A stretch of DNA of 64,000 bases from Thioalkalivibrio nitratireducens DSM 14787 (GCF_000321415.2 NC_019902.2:2542001-2606000), one strand, 5' to 3'; positions 11,012 through 23,685 are shown, numbered from the stretch's first letter. Program-made: numbers and translations. Notes: generated by a model from the letters alone, not told the origin.

Positions 11012-11424
11012 CACTGCGCCTCCGGCTGCGAGACGAAGCCGAGGCGTGCGACGCCGGCCCGGCGGGCGTCGGCCATGATCCGGGCGAGCGCCTCGTAACG
11101 GGTGTCGCGGTCGGCGCGCAGATAGACCGCCAAGTCCGGATTGGCCGCTACCGCCTCCTGCAGGCGCCCAACCAGTACCGTCTGGTCGATCGGGGCGTTG
11201 TCCCAGTACAACTGTCCCGCGGCATCCAGCGCGAGCGTGACGCTGTCGATGGTCTGTTCGCTGGGCGCACTGCTGGCGCGCGGCAGTTCGAGTTGCACCG
11301 AATGCGTAATCACCGGCGCGGTGACGATGAAGATCACCAGCAGCACCAGCATCACGTCGACCAGCGGGATCACGTTCATCTCCGACATCGGCTCATTGGT
11401 GTCGCCCAGGCGTCCGAAAGACAT
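11011..11424 (-). CDS. exbD: ExbD biopolymer transport protein
   Basis: A 137-residue inner-membrane protein with one N-terminal transmembrane helix, VIPLVDVMLVLLVIFIVTAP, containing the essential Asp that carries protons, and a periplasmic domain ending VARLGFVSQPEAQ. With ExbB it forms the proton-driven motor that energises TonB. It begins 3 bp after exbB ends and overlaps hemP by one base. Confidence 0.96.
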   Translation of the reverse strand: MSFGRLGDTNEPMSEMNVIPLVDVMLVLLVIFIVTAPVITHSVQLELPRASSAPSEQTIDSVTLALDAAGQLYWDNAPIDQTVLVGRLQEAVAANPDLAVYLRADRDTRYEALARIMADARRAGVARLGFVSQPEAQ

Positions 11425-11427
11425 GGC

Positions 11428-12171
11428 TCAGGCCCCCTCGGCCGATGGCCGCGTGTCGCTGGCGGGGAGCGGCTGCTCGATCCGCCGCCCGTGTAACCCT
11501 GGTGCGTAATCGGAGTGCATCAGAAACGCGTGCAGGTCGTGGGCAAACGCCTCGAAGTCCTGCTGCATCAGCCGGTTGAACCGGTTGAAGATATTGAAGA
11601 ACGCGACCGCGGGGATCGCCGCGGCAAGGCCCGCCGCGGTCGCGACCAACGCCTCGCCCAGCGGACCCGCAACCAGATCCATCGACACGCTCTCCATGAT
11701 CGAAAGTTCGATCAGCGCGTTGTGAATGCCCCATACTGTTCCGAACAGACCGATGAACGGTGCCAGACTGCCCACCGAGGCCAGCAGCGTCTGCCCGGCC
11801 TGCAGACGCAACTGCTGCCGATCCATCGACTGCCGGATCATGCGGATCATGTGATCGTCCAGGCGCTGTTCGCCCTTCGGACTGGTGTCGTGGCGACCCG
11901 GATAGGTTTCCACCGCGTGCCAGCCGTCGCGCGCCATTTCGGCGAGCGGACCGCGGTTGTCGAAAACCGCATCACGGAGGGCGCGAGTGCTCCCCGCATT
12001 CCAGAATGCCTGCAGAAAGCGCCGGTTCGCCCGACGTGTCTCGATCAGGCTCAGACCCTTGGTTGCAGCGATCGCCCAGGTCGCGATCGACAGCACGAGC
12101 AGGGTCAGGAAGACGCCGATCAGTACGACATCGCCGTGCTGAAAGACATAGAAAATGTCGAGTTCGGTCAT
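11428..12171 (-). CDS. exbB: ExbB (MotA/TolQ/ExbB proton channel family)
   Basis: A 247-residue inner-membrane protein with three hydrophobic spans: one at residues about 15-35 (DVVLIGVFLTLLVLSIATWA), then two in the second half. The second half carries the conserved SLAPFIGLFGTVWGIHNAL and GEALVATAAGLAAAIPAVAF segments of the proton-channel family. It forms the pentameric channel around ExbD. Length and domain spacing are normal. Placed 37 bp after tonB and just ahead of exbD, so one transcript is likely. Confidence 0.96.
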   Translation of the reverse strand: MTELDIFYVFQHGDVVLIGVFLTLLVLSIATWAIAATKGLSLIETRRANRRFLQAFWNAGSTRALRDAVFDNRGPLAEMARDGWHAVETYPGRHDTSPKGEQRLDDHMIRMIRQSMDRQQLRLQAGQTLLASVGSLAPFIGLFGTVWGIHNALIELSIMESVSMDLVAGPLGEALVATAAGLAAAIPAVAFFNIFNRFNRLMQQDFEAFAHDLHAFLMHSDYAPGLHGRRIEQPLPASDTRPSAEGA

Positions 12172-12208
12172 AAGATCGGCCCCTCGGGGCGTTGTCGTGT
12201 TCAGTCGT

Positions 12209-13161
<953 letters not shown>

Positions 13162-13192
13162 AACGGATTGGGGTGGGCATGGCCAGCGGCGC

Positions 13193-13669
13193 TCAGCCAG
13201 CGCTGCCCATCTGACTTTGTTCGTAGTTCTGGAGACCAACCCGCTCGATCAGGGCCAGGTTGGTCTCCAGCCAGTCGACATGCTCCTCCTCGCTGTTGAG
13301 GATGCTCTGGAGCAGGTCTCGGGTCACGTAGTCCTGCACCTTTTCACAGTGGGCGATCGCCTCCCGAAGCAGAGGAATCGCTTCCTGCTCCATGGCCAGG
13401 TCGCATTCCAGGATCTCCTTCGTGTTCTCGCCGATCCGCAGTGTCCCGAGATCCTGCAGGTTGGGCAGGCCTTCCAGAAACAGGATCCGGTTGATCAGCG
13501 AATCGGCATGCTTCATCTCGTCGATCGACTCGCCGTACTCGTACTCGTCGAGTTTCTTCAGGCCCCAGTCGCGGAACATCCGCGCATGCAGGAAATACTG
13601 GTTAATGGCCGTCAGTTCGTTCTTCAGCGCCAGGTTCAAGTAGCGCAGAACATCGGAATCACCCTTCAT
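13193..13669 (-). CDS. bfr: Bacterioferritin
   Basis: A 158-residue iron-storage subunit forming a 24-mer haem-containing shell. The ferroxidase ligands are in their usual places: E18 (LKNELTAIN), E51 and H54 (DEMKH), later E94 and the EEEH motif near 127-130. M52, the haem axial ligand, is present, distinguishing it from ferritin. A run GAGGACGACC in the coding strand precedes the ATG. It follows bfd, its mobilising partner, by 90 bp, and precedes tonB by 31 bp. Confidence 0.97.
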   Translation of the reverse strand: MKGDSDVLRYLNLALKNELTAINQYFLHARMFRDWGLKKLDEYEYGESIDEMKHADSLINRILFLEGLPNLQDLGTLRIGENTKEILECDLAMEQEAIPLLREAIAHCEKVQDYVTRDLLQSILNSEEEHVDWLETNLALIERVGLQNYEQSQMGSAG

Positions 13670-13759
13670 TTGGTCGTCCTCCTCGGGAATTGTCGTGTCT
13701 GTGTGTCCGGGCTTCTACTCGCAATGAACGCCAGCCTGTCGAAGCCGGGCAGAGAGGCC

Positions 13760-13960
13760 TCAGGCCTTTAGTTGCTGCCCCGTCTCGCAGCAGGACCGGC
13801 CGCGGCTGCGCAGCAGGCCCAGCGCCCGTTCTCCGCATTTGCCGCATTCGGAGCATACGCCAAGACGTTCGCGAAGATCGCGCATCCGCAGCCCCGATTC
13901 CAGATCCGCCAGGGACAGGATTTCCTGCTCGCGAACGGCCTTGCAGACACATACGTACAT
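13760..13960 (-). CDS. bfd: Bacterioferritin-associated ferredoxin (Bfd)
   Basis: A 66-residue [2Fe-2S] protein that reduces the haem of bacterioferritin to release iron. It has the family start MYVCVC with Cys4 and Cys6, and CSECGKC with Cys36, Cys39 and Cys42. The start at MYVCVC is chosen by homology; an upstream in-frame start at 13996 would add 12 residues. First gene of the iron operon, 50 bp below a candidate operator at 14010. Confidence 0.93.
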   Translation of the reverse strand: MYVCVCKAVREQEILSLADLESGLRMRDLRERLGVCSECGKCGERALGLLRSRGRSCCETGQQLKA

Positions 13961-14009
13961 CGGGCACAACCCCATCCGGTGAACGATGGCCACCAATCAT
14001 ATTGGTAAC

Positions 14010-14022
14010 GCGAATCGTTTGC
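14010..14022. promoter_or_regulatory. Candidate iron-responsive operator upstream of bfd
   Basis: GCGAATCGTTTGC is an imperfect palindrome (reverse complement GCAAACGATTCGC) and shares AATCGTTYGC with the site before the receptor gene. It lies in the bfd/cydA divergent region, about 50 bp upstream of bfd. Confidence 0.35.
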
Positions 14023-14152
14023 AACACCGTTCCCTGCACCCAAATGCGTAGCCGCCCTTCAACTGATTCGCCATGTACCTATATACTCATGCAGAGCGCT
14101 GCATTCGCACCTACACTCAGGCTGCTGGAACCCGCCAACCCCAGGAAGCGTC

Positions 14153-15553
14153 ATGGAATTCGATCCCCTACTCCTCTCCCGTATCCAGTTCGCGTTCGTC
14201 GTGTCTTTCCACGCGATCTTTCCGGTCTTCACCATCGGGCTCGCCACCTACATCGCGCTACTCGAGGCGATCGCCTACCGTACCGGCGATGATCACTGGG
14301 CCCGCCTGTCGCAGTTCTGGATCAAGGTATTCGCGGTGGTCTTCGGCATGGGTGTCGTGTCCGGGCTGGTGATGGCATTCCAGTTCGGCACGAACTGGAG
14401 CGAGTTCTCCTACCGCACAGCCAATTTCCTCGGACCGGTGCTGGCCTATGAGGTCGTAACCGCGTTCTTCCTCGAAGCGGCGTTCCTCGGTGTGCTGCTG
14501 TTCGGCCGCAAGAAGGTACCGCCCGGCGTGCATCTGTTCGCCGCGGTGATGGTCGCGCTCGGCACTTTCATCTCGTCGTTCTGGATCCTGTCCGCGAACT
14601 CGTGGATGCAAACGCCCGCAGGCTTCGAGTTTCGTGATGGCATCGTGCACGTGACGAGCTGGCTGGAGGCGATCTTCAATCCGTCGTTCGGCTACCGCTT
14701 TGTGCACATGGCCATCGCCTCACTGCTGACCGGCGGCTTCGTGGTCGCGGGCATCTCCGCCTGGTACCTGCTGCGCGGACACGCGGTCACCGCCAGCAAG
14801 CGGGCACTGAAGATGACGCTGGTGATGCTCGCGATCGCCGCTCCGGCCCAGCTCGTGATCGGCGACTTCCACGGCCTGAACACGCTGGAGCACCAGCCCG
14901 CGAAGGTCGCGGCGATGGAGGGTGCCTGGGAGACCCAGGAGGGACTACCGCTGCTACTGTTCGCGATCCCCGACGCCGCCAACGAGACCAACCGTTTCGA
15001 GATCGGAATCCCGAAACTGGCGAGCCTGATCCTGACCCACGAGTGGGACGGCGAAGTCCAGGGGTTGAAGGAATGGTCCGCGGAAGAACGTCCGCCGGTC
15101 GGCATCGTATTCTGGACCTTCCGGATCATGGTTGCGATCGGCCTATTGATGATTGTGGCTGCACTATGGGGCGCGTGGCTGCTATACCGGCGCCGCCTGC
15201 TCGACAGCCGCGGCTACCTGCGCCTGCTGACCTGGATGATTCCGCTGCCATTCGTGGCGGTGCTGGCCGGCTGGTTCGTGACCGAGGTTGGACGCCAGCC
15301 GTATGTGCTCTACGGCGTGATCACGGTGCAGGATGGCCTGACGCCGGCGCTGACCGGTGGCATGGCCCTGTTCACGCTGATCGGCTACATCCTCGTCTAC
15401 GCGGTGGTTTTCACCGCGGGGATCTACTATCTGACCCGAATCGTGCGCAAGGGCATGCCGGAAACCGACGAAGAGCAACAGGACCCGCAGGGACACCCGA
15501 AGCGGCCGCTGTCGGCGGCGGACACTCCGCTCGATTCATCGGCCGGGCTTTGA
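14153..15553 (+). CDS. cydA: Cytochrome bd quinol oxidase subunit I (CioA-type)
   Basis: The haem-bearing subunit of a bd-type terminal oxidase in the inner membrane, which reduces oxygen with quinol and does not pump protons. The 466-residue protein has nine or so membrane spans, the haem ligand H20 in FVVSFHAIFPVFTIG, the LEAAFLGVLLFG segment, and GRQP near the end of the quinol loop. It is shorter than the E. coli subunit (522) and has the short Q-loop of the cyanide-insensitive (CIO) group. The ATG follows AGGAAGCGTC. A 16-bp imperfect palindrome ATGCAGAGCGCTGCAT at 14089-14104 lies in its promoter region. cydB follows by 15 bp. Confidence 0.96.
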   Translation: MEFDPLLLSRIQFAFVVSFHAIFPVFTIGLATYIALLEAIAYRTGDDHWARLSQFWIKVFAVVFGMGVVSGLVMAFQFGTNWSEFSYRTANFLGPVLAYEVVTAFFLEAAFLGVLLFGRKKVPPGVHLFAAVMVALGTFISSFWILSANSWMQTPAGFEFRDGIVHVTSWLEAIFNPSFGYRFVHMAIASLLTGGFVVAGISAWYLLRGHAVTASKRALKMTLVMLAIAAPAQLVIGDFHGLNTLEHQPAKVAAMEGAWETQEGLPLLLFAIPDAANETNRFEIGIPKLASLILTHEWDGEVQGLKEWSAEERPPVGIVFWTFRIMVAIGLLMIVAALWGAWLLYRRRLLDSRGYLRLLTWMIPLPFVAVLAGWFVTEVGRQPYVLYGVITVQDGLTPALTGGMALFTLIGYILVYAVVFTAGIYYLTRIVRKGMPETDEEQQDPQGHPKRPLSAADTPLDSSAGL

Positions 15554-15568
15554 CAGGGAGAATGCGGC

Positions 15569-16567
15569 ATGTTTGATTTCACCTATCTCTGGGTACTGAT
15601 CATCGGCTTCGGCGTGCTGATGTATGTGCTGACCGACGGGTTCGACCTCGGTGTCGGCATCCTCTTTCCGTTCGCACGCAGCGAGCAGGACCGGGACATC
15701 CTGATGAACTCGGTCGCCCCGGTCTGGGACGGCAACGAGACCTGGCTGGTGCTGGGCGGGGCGGGCCTGCTGGCGGCATTCCCGCTGGTCTACACGGTAT
15801 TCCTGCCGGCGCTGTACATCGGCGTGTTCCTGATGCTCGCGGGGCTGATCTTCCGCGGCGTCGCGTTCGAGTTCCGCTTCAAGTCCGCGCCCGGCCGGCG
15901 AGCCTTCTGGAACTGGGCGTTCTTCGGTGGCTCGCTGGTCGCGACCTTCGCCCAGGGCGCGGTCGTAGGCACGTTCATCCAGGGCTTCGAGACCGAGAAT
16001 TTCCGCTATGTGGGCGGGCCGCTCGACTGGTTGACCCCGTTCACCGTGATGACCGGCCTCGGCATGGTCGTCGGCTACGGACTGCTCGGCGCGACCTGGC
16101 TGCTGCTGAAGACCGACGGCGAGACGCAGCAGTGGGCACGGCGCTGGGCCTACCGGCTGCTGGCGGCGATGATGGTGTTCTTCGTGATCGTCAGCCTGTG
16201 GACGCCGCTGGCCGACGAATACGTGCGCGGCCGCTGGTTCCACAACCTGACCTGGCTGTGGCTGCTGCCGCTGGCCACGGTACTGGTCGCCGCTGGCCTT
16301 TGGCGTTCGCTGAGCTGCTGCTACGAAGCCACGCCGTTTATCGCCACGATCGGCCTGTTCGCGTTGTTCTACGCCGGCCTGCTGTTCAGCAAGTGGCCGT
16401 ACGTGGTCCCGCCGAACTACACGTTCCACGACGCCGCCTCGGCGCCGGAGAGCCAGCTGTTCCTGCTGATCGGGCTACTGTTCGTGATTCCCTTCGTGCT
16501 GATGTACTCGGCCTGGACCTACTATGTATTCCGGGGCAAGGTCCGCGCCGACGCGGGGTATCACTAG
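15569..16567 (+). CDS. cydB: Cytochrome bd quinol oxidase subunit II
   Basis: A 332-residue polytopic inner-membrane partner of CydA. Family segments include FDLTYLW-like FDFTYLWVLIIGFGVLMYVL, the DGFDLGVGILFPF motif, APVWDGNETWLVLGGAGLLA and FRGVAFEFRFK. It follows cydA by 15 bp after GGGAGAATGCGGC, giving a clear Shine-Dalgarno sequence. No small cydX-like gene is evident after it; a repeat region comes next. Confidence 0.96.
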   Translation: MFDFTYLWVLIIGFGVLMYVLTDGFDLGVGILFPFARSEQDRDILMNSVAPVWDGNETWLVLGGAGLLAAFPLVYTVFLPALYIGVFLMLAGLIFRGVAFEFRFKSAPGRRAFWNWAFFGGSLVATFAQGAVVGTFIQGFETENFRYVGGPLDWLTPFTVMTGLGMVVGYGLLGATWLLLKTDGETQQWARRWAYRLLAAMMVFFVIVSLWTPLADEYVRGRWFHNLTWLWLLPLATVLVAAGLWRSLSCCYEATPFIATIGLFALFYAGLLFSKWPYVVPPNYTFHDAASAPESQLFLLIGLLFVIPFVLMYSAWTYYVFRGKVRADAGYH

Positions 16568-16596
16568 CTCTCATGGCCAGCGGCCACCCTGCAACA

Positions 16597-16697
16597 TGAA
16601 AAGGTGAGCCACGGAAAGCACGGACAGACACGGAAATAAGGATTTGATTTGTTTCATCTTCCGTGATTTCCGTGTTCTTCCGTGGCTATCATTTCAC
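16597..16697. repeat. About 100-bp inverted repeat of CACGGAA blocks downstream of cydB
   Basis: The left side has AGCCACGGAAAGCACGGACA and GACACGGAAAT; the right side has TTCCGTGATTTCCGTG and TTCTTCCGTGGCTA, its imperfect reverse complement, around an AT-rich loop. It is noticeably poorer in G+C than its surroundings. It may act as a terminator-like hairpin for cydAB or be a dispersed repeat. Confidence 0.65.
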
Positions 16698-16743
16698 GTT
16701 GACTTCCATGCCCCGTGAGACCACCCCCGGTGATGAAAGATGC

Positions 16744-16856
16744 GTAGGGCGGAAAAGGCCGAAGGCCGTCATCCGCCATCCGGCGCCCGGGATGCCGCGG
16801 GCGCCTGGGCACTGCGAACGCCGTGTGGCGGATGACGCTGCGCTATTCCGCCCTAC
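16744..16856. repeat. 113-bp inverted-repeat element, full copy (opposite orientation)
   Basis: Begins GTAGGGCGGAAAAGGCCGAA and GGCCGTCATCCGCC, ends GGCGGATGACGCTGCGC and TATTCCGCCCTAC. Exactly 113 bp, in the reverse orientation to the copy at 1192. It carries no gene. Confidence 0.85.
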
Positions 16857-16954
16857 GGGACTCGTCCCCACCTCGGGTTCTTTCACGTTACGCTTGCGGC
16901 TAGAGGCCTCACGCCCCACGATCACCCATCCATCAGCGCTTCCCTAACGCAGCG

Positions 16955-16992
16955 CCCTCCCCCCTCACCCCCGTCCCGCTTGCGGGGGAGGG
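16955..16992. repeat. GC-rich hairpin (CCCTCCCCC / GGGGGAGGG)
   Basis: CCCTCCCCCC and GGGGGAGGG flank a short C-rich loop. The similar palindrome at 20873 makes this a second example of a REP-like hairpin in the cyd region. It lies about 60 bp before cydD. Confidence 0.5.
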
Positions 16993-17052
16993 TTTGGGAG
17001 GGGACCGGCGCACAACCCACATCCGAAACCCGCGCGTGACCGCCCGGCTCCA

Positions 17053-18741
17053 ATGCCGACCGAACCCCCTGCTTCCCCCACACCGCCGACACCCCGCGAC
17101 TTCCTGCGGGGCCTGCTCCGCGCGCACCGGCGCTGGCTGCACCTGTCCTGGCTTGCCGGCCTCGGCGCGGCGGCCGCCACCGTCGCGTTTGCCGGCAGCA
17201 TCGCGTGGCTGGTCCACCAGAGCCTGTTCGCCCCGGGCCAAACCGGCCCCTGGCCGTGGCTTGGGCTGGCACTGGCGGCGGCGGTCCTGCGCTATGGGCT
17301 GCAGACGCTGCGCGACTGGAGCGGACAGCGTCTCGCCTTCGCGGTCCGCGGCGAGCTGCGTGCCCGCCTCGCCGGCACCGCCACCCGCATCGGCCCGGTG
17401 CATCTCGGCCAGCGCGGGCATTCCGGCGCCTGGGCCAGCCGCTACCAGGAACAGGTCGACGCCCTTGGCGGGTATTTCGCGCGCTACCTGCCGGCACTGG
17501 GGCTGGCTTTCGCAGTGCCGCTGTTGCTGCTGGCCACCGCCTTTGCGCTGGACTGGGTCGCCGGGCTGCTGCTGCTCCTGTCCGCACCGCTGATCCCGGT
17601 GTTCATGGCCCTGATCGGCATGGGCAGTCAGCAAATCCACGAAGAGCAACAGGAGCGTCAGAACCGGCTCGCCGGGCACTTCCTGGACCGCATCCGTAAC
17701 CTCGACCTGTTGCGCCGCAGCCTCGCGCTGGACGCCGCCCGGGCCGAAGTGGCCACCGCCGCGCATGGCTACCGGCGCCTGAGCATGCGGGTGCTGCGAG
17801 TGGCCTTTCTCTCCTCCGCGGTAATGGAGTTCTTCAGCGCGGTCGCAATCGGCCTGGTCGCGATTTATGTAGGGTTCGCGCTGCTCGGGTTCCTGGAGTT
17901 CGGGCCGGCCGGCGAACTCGCGCTGTTCCCGGGCCTGTTCGTGCTGCTGCTCGCCCCCGAGTACTTCCAGCCGCTGCGGCAATTCGCGCAGAGCTACCAC
18001 GACCGAGCGGGTGCCGTCGCGGCGGCCTCGGCGCTGGCGCCGCTGCTGCAGCCGGCCGCGCGCGGGCAGCCGCCGGCGCCATCAGCTGCCGGGCCGCTGC
18101 TGCGCCTGGAAGGCGCCGGAGTGCGCTACGATTCCGAGGGCCCGCCCGCGCTGCAGGGCGTGCACCTCGAGATCGCCGCGGGCGAACGCGTCGGGCTCGT
18201 CGGGCCCAGCGGCAGCGGCAAATCGACCTTGCTGGCACTGTGCGCCGGCTTCGTCGCGGCCGACAGCGGCACGGTCATCCGCGCGCCGGCGGCTGCCCGG
18301 TTTGCCTGGATCGGCCAGCGGGCCCACCTGTTCCACGGCAGCCTGCGCGAGAACCTGCATCTGGCTGCCGGCCCCGATGCGACCGATGCCGAACTCGCGA
18401 CGGCATTGCAGGCGGCGGGACTGCCGGTGCACGACCCGACCCTGCCCCTTGGACTGGACACGCCGATCGGCGAAGCCAGCCGCGGCATCTCCGGCGGGCA
18501 GGCGCAGCGCGTGGCGCTGGCCCGGGCGCTGCTCTCCGGCAGTCGCCTGTGGCTGCTGGACGAGCCGACCAGCGCGCTGGACCGGGAGACCGCGGAAGAC
18601 CTCCTGGCGCGACTGCTACAGCACGCGAGCGAACGCGGCATCACGCTGCTGCTGGCCACCCACCAGATCGAGGTCGCCCGGCGGATGACCCGCATCCTGC
18701 GGCTCGAGGCCGGGCAACTGTGCGAGGATCGGCGTGTCTGA
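17053..18741 (+). CDS. cydD: Cysteine/glutathione ABC exporter subunit CydD
   Basis: Half of the heterodimeric exporter that moves cysteine and glutathione to the periplasm and is needed to assemble cytochrome bd. The 562-residue product has an N-terminal six-helix membrane domain and a C-terminal ATPase with Walker [15 protein letters not shown], signature GISGGQAQRVALARAL and Walker B LWLLDEPTSALD. The start at 17053 is the first good ATG; the ribosome site is poor. It overlaps cydC by 8 bp. Being beside cydAB fits its role, although 485 bp of repeats separate the two pairs. Confidence 0.94.
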   Translation: MPTEPPASPTPPTPRDFLRGLLRAHRRWLHLSWLAGLGAAAATVAFAGSIAWLVHQSLFAPGQTGPWPWLGLALAAAVLRYGLQTLRDWSGQRLAFAVRGELRARLAGTATRIGPVHLGQRGHSGAWASRYQEQVDALGGYFARYLPALGLAFAVPLLLLATAFALDWVAGLLLLLSAPLIPVFMALIGMGSQQIHEEQQERQNRLAGHFLDRIRNLDLLRRSLALDAARAEVATAAHGYRRLSMRVLRVAFLSSAVMEFFSAVAIGLVAIYVGFALLGFLEFGPAGELALFPGLFVLLLAPEYFQPLRQFAQSYHDRAGAVAAASALAPLLQPAARGQPPAPSAAGPLLRLEGAGVRYDSEGPPALQGVHLEIAAGERVGLVGPSGSGKSTLLALCAGFVAADSGTVIRAPAAARFAWIGQRAHLFHGSLRENLHLAAGPDATDAELATALQAAGLPVHDPTLPLGLDTPIGEASRGISGGQAQRVALARALLSGSRLWLLDEPTSALDRETAEDLLARLLQHASERGITLLLATHQIEVARRMTRILRLEAGQLCEDRRV

Positions 18742-20407
18742 GTGGTCGTTCCTCCGTACCGTACTGCGCGGCCGCCGCGCCTGGACCGGTACCGCCTACC
18801 TGCTGCTCGCGCTGACCTGGGCCGCCGGGATCGGCCTGCTGGCATTGTCCGGCTGGTTCATCACCGCGTCGGCATTGGCCGGGGCCGGTCTGCTGCTCGG
18901 ACTGGAGCTGTTCACGCCGTCCGCCGGCATCCGTGCCGCCGCGCTGCTGCGCACGCTGGCACGCTACGGCGAGCGGGTGATCGGGCACGAGGCCGTGCTG
19001 CGCGTGCTGGCCGATCTGCGCATACGCAGCTTCGCCGCCATCGCCCGGCTTCCGGCCGCGCGCCAGCGTGCGCTGCGCAGCGGCGATCTCCAGCAGCGCC
19101 TGACCGCCGACATCGACACGCTGGACGCGGTACCCCTGCGCATCACGGGTCCCCTCGTTGCGGCGGTGCTCGCCATCGCTGCCGCCGCCGCGCTGGCGGC
19201 ATGGCTGGCGCCATGGCCCGCTGCGCTGCTGCTGGTCGCAGGTGCGGTGCTGACACTGGCCACGTCGCTTGCCGCCGCCCGCGCCGGGCAGGCGCAGGGG
19301 CGCGAGCTGATCGAGCAGCGCAGTCGCCAGCGGGTCGCGCTGCTCGACTACTTCGGCGGGCTCGCCGAACTGCTCGCGTACCGCCGGATCGACCGGCAGC
19401 GGGCGCTGCTCGACCGGCTCGAACACGACCAGGCGGCCCGCCTGTGGCGCCAGGAGCGCGTGGCGTTCGTGACCGACCAGGCGGTGCAGCTGCTGGTCGC
19501 GGCCCTCACGCTGGCGATGCTCGGGCTGGCGCTGCACTGGCACGCGCAGGACCGCATCGATGCGCCGGTGGCGGTGCTGCTGACGCTGATGACGCTGGGC
19601 CTGAACGAGGTGCTGAGCACCTTGCCGGGCGCGCTGTGGCGCGTCGGCGAGAGCCTGCAGGCCGCGGGCCGCCTGCAGCAGCTCGGACTCACCGCCGACG
19701 AGAAGGATTCTGCGCCCGCGCCGGAACCTGCAAGCGATCGGCCGGCACCAGCCCCCGATGGCACACTCGAGGCACAGGACCTGGCGATCGGCTTCGACCC
19801 CGGCCGGCCGCTGGTGGCCGGCCTGTCCTTCGTGCTCCAGCCCGGGCGCCCACTGGTGATCCACGGCCGCAGCGGCGTCGGCAAGACCACGCTGCTGGAG
19901 ACGCTGGCCGGCGAACGGGAGCCGCTGACCGGCGAGTTACGACTCGCGGGTCGGCGGCTCGGCGACTGGCCGGAAGCCGCCCGCTACCGCGCCGTGGGCT
20001 ACCTGCCGCAGCACACGTTGCTGCTGGACGCGAGCATCGGCGAAAACCTGCGCCTCGGCCGGCAGGATCTTCCGGATCAAACCCTCTGGCAGGCGCTCGA
20101 GACGGTCGATCTCGCCACGGCCCTTCGGCGCGAGGGTTTCGGGCTGGACTATGCGGTTGGCGAGGGCGGCCGCCGGCTGTCGGGAGGCCAGGCCCGGCGC
20201 CTGGCGCTGGCTGCCCTGCTGCTGCGCGACACGCCGGTGATGCTGCTGGACGAACCGTTCTCAAGCCTCGATCCCGGCACCGTAAAGCGCGTGCTGCAGA
20301 GAATCGCGCCCTGGCTCGCAACCCGGCGGGTAGTGATCGTGACCCATGCCCCCGAGACGCTGCCCGGCAGCTGGCCCCGGCTGCAGATCGCGCCGCCGCG
20401 CGGCTGA
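18734..20407 (+). CDS. cydC: Cysteine/glutathione ABC exporter subunit CydC
   Basis: Partner of CydD, 557 residues, starting at a GTG that overlaps the end of cydD, so translation is probably coupled. A six-helix membrane domain (SGWFITASALAGAGLLLG) is followed by an ATPase with Walker A HGRSGVGKTTLL, signature RLSGGQARRLALAALLL and Walker B VMLLDEPFSSLD. The H-loop is in VIVTHAPETL. Sequence and order are normal for the family. Confidence 0.94.
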   Translation: MSEWSFLRTVLRGRRAWTGTAYLLLALTWAAGIGLLALSGWFITASALAGAGLLLGLELFTPSAGIRAAALLRTLARYGERVIGHEAVLRVLADLRIRSFAAIARLPAARQRALRSGDLQQRLTADIDTLDAVPLRITGPLVAAVLAIAAAAALAAWLAPWPAALLLVAGAVLTLATSLAAARAGQAQGRELIEQRSRQRVALLDYFGGLAELLAYRRIDRQRALLDRLEHDQAARLWRQERVAFVTDQAVQLLVAALTLAMLGLALHWHAQDRIDAPVAVLLTLMTLGLNEVLSTLPGALWRVGESLQAAGRLQQLGLTADEKDSAPAPEPASDRPAPAPDGTLEAQDLAIGFDPGRPLVAGLSFVLQPGRPLVIHGRSGVGKTTLLETLAGEREPLTGELRLAGRRLGDWPEAARYRAVGYLPQHTLLLDASIGENLRLGRQDLPDQTLWQALETVDLATALRREGFGLDYAVGEGGRRLSGGQARRLALAALLLRDTPVMLLDEPFSSLDPGTVKRVLQRIAPWLATRRVVIVTHAPETLPGSWPRLQIAPPRG

Positions 20408-20449
20408 GCCCGGCGGCCGGGCGCCGCTGCCCGCGGACGCGCGGACCGA

Positions 20450-20737
20450 TCAGGCATCGCCGGGACGCCAGACACCCGAGGCCTGCTGCGGAGGCGGTGC
20501 CGCACCCTTGCGGCTCTCGACATCCAGGAACACCGAGTGCATGAACTGCCCGAGTTCCGAGAGGTAGTCCTTGCGCTGTTCGACGGGCTCGGGCATCTGC
20601 GCCACCAGATACCCGACCACGGCCGCGAGGTACTGCACCGCCACCACGGTTTCGCTCGCGCGGGGGTCGGCCGTAGTCAGCGCGTTCCTGAGATTCTGGA
20701 TCAATTCGCCGGAAAGTTGCAGGCTATCGTCGCTCAT
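20450..20737 (-). CDS. Hypothetical protein, 95 residues
   Basis: I do not recognise the family. The protein begins MSDDSLQLSGELIQNLRNAL, continues with a helical, mildly hydrophobic middle (VVAVQYLAAVVGYLVAQMPE) and a charged segment RKDYLSELGQFMHSVFLDVE, and ends in a Pro/Gly-rich tail. No signal peptide or clear transmembrane helix. An AAGGGATTCCCG sequence precedes the ATG. Codon use is like its neighbours and the frame is clean, so it is probably a real gene. It is convergent with cydC and followed upstream by a 306-bp gap before clpB's end. Confidence 0.65.
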   Translation of the reverse strand: MSDDSLQLSGELIQNLRNALTTADPRASETVVAVQYLAAVVGYLVAQMPEPVEQRKDYLSELGQFMHSVFLDVESRKGAAPPPQQASGVWRPGDA

Positions 20738-21043
20738 CGGGAATCCCTTCGTTGGATTGGGAGGGGCATCAGACTACGGCATCGATCCGCCAGGCAAGAG
20801 CCGGGATGCGGAAAGGGGACTTCACCGCGTCGTGAACCCCAGCCGCAGGTTGTGCCGCGCTGCTGCCCTGCGCTCCCCCGCTAGCGGGGGAGAAGGACTC
20901 TCATCGTCAAGGATGGCGCAGGGCCATGTCGGTTGACCCGGGCGCACCGCGCCTCAGGTGCGGTCAGCCCGACGGCCGGTGTGACCGGAGACCCGAGGCG
21001 GAAGGAACCACAGGCCGCGATCCGCCGCTGGAGTACCGGCCGG
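20738..21043. other. Intergenic region with a perfect 20-bp palindrome
   Basis: No gene seen. At 20873-20892 lies CTCCCCCGCTAGCGGGGGAG, a perfect palindrome able to form a 10-bp stem; it resembles the hairpin at 16955. It lies beyond the clpB stop and before the hypothetical gene, so it may act in termination or processing of the clpB message. Confidence 0.55.
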
Positions 21044-23617
<2,574 letters not shown>

Positions 23618-23656
23618 GGACGGGTTCCCCTCGCGAAAAGCTCTGATCTGACACCT

Positions 23657-23685
23657 TAGGTGGGGGTATGCGCGCGATATTCAAG
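23657..23685 (-). promoter_or_regulatory. clpB: Candidate sigma-32 (RpoH) promoter of clpB
   Basis: On the minus strand CTTGAA (23685-23680) is followed after 14 bp by CCCCACCTA (23665-23657), close to the RpoH consensus CTTGAA and CCCCATNTA. It lies about 40 bp upstream of the clpB start, the position expected for this heat-shock gene. Confidence 0.65.
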
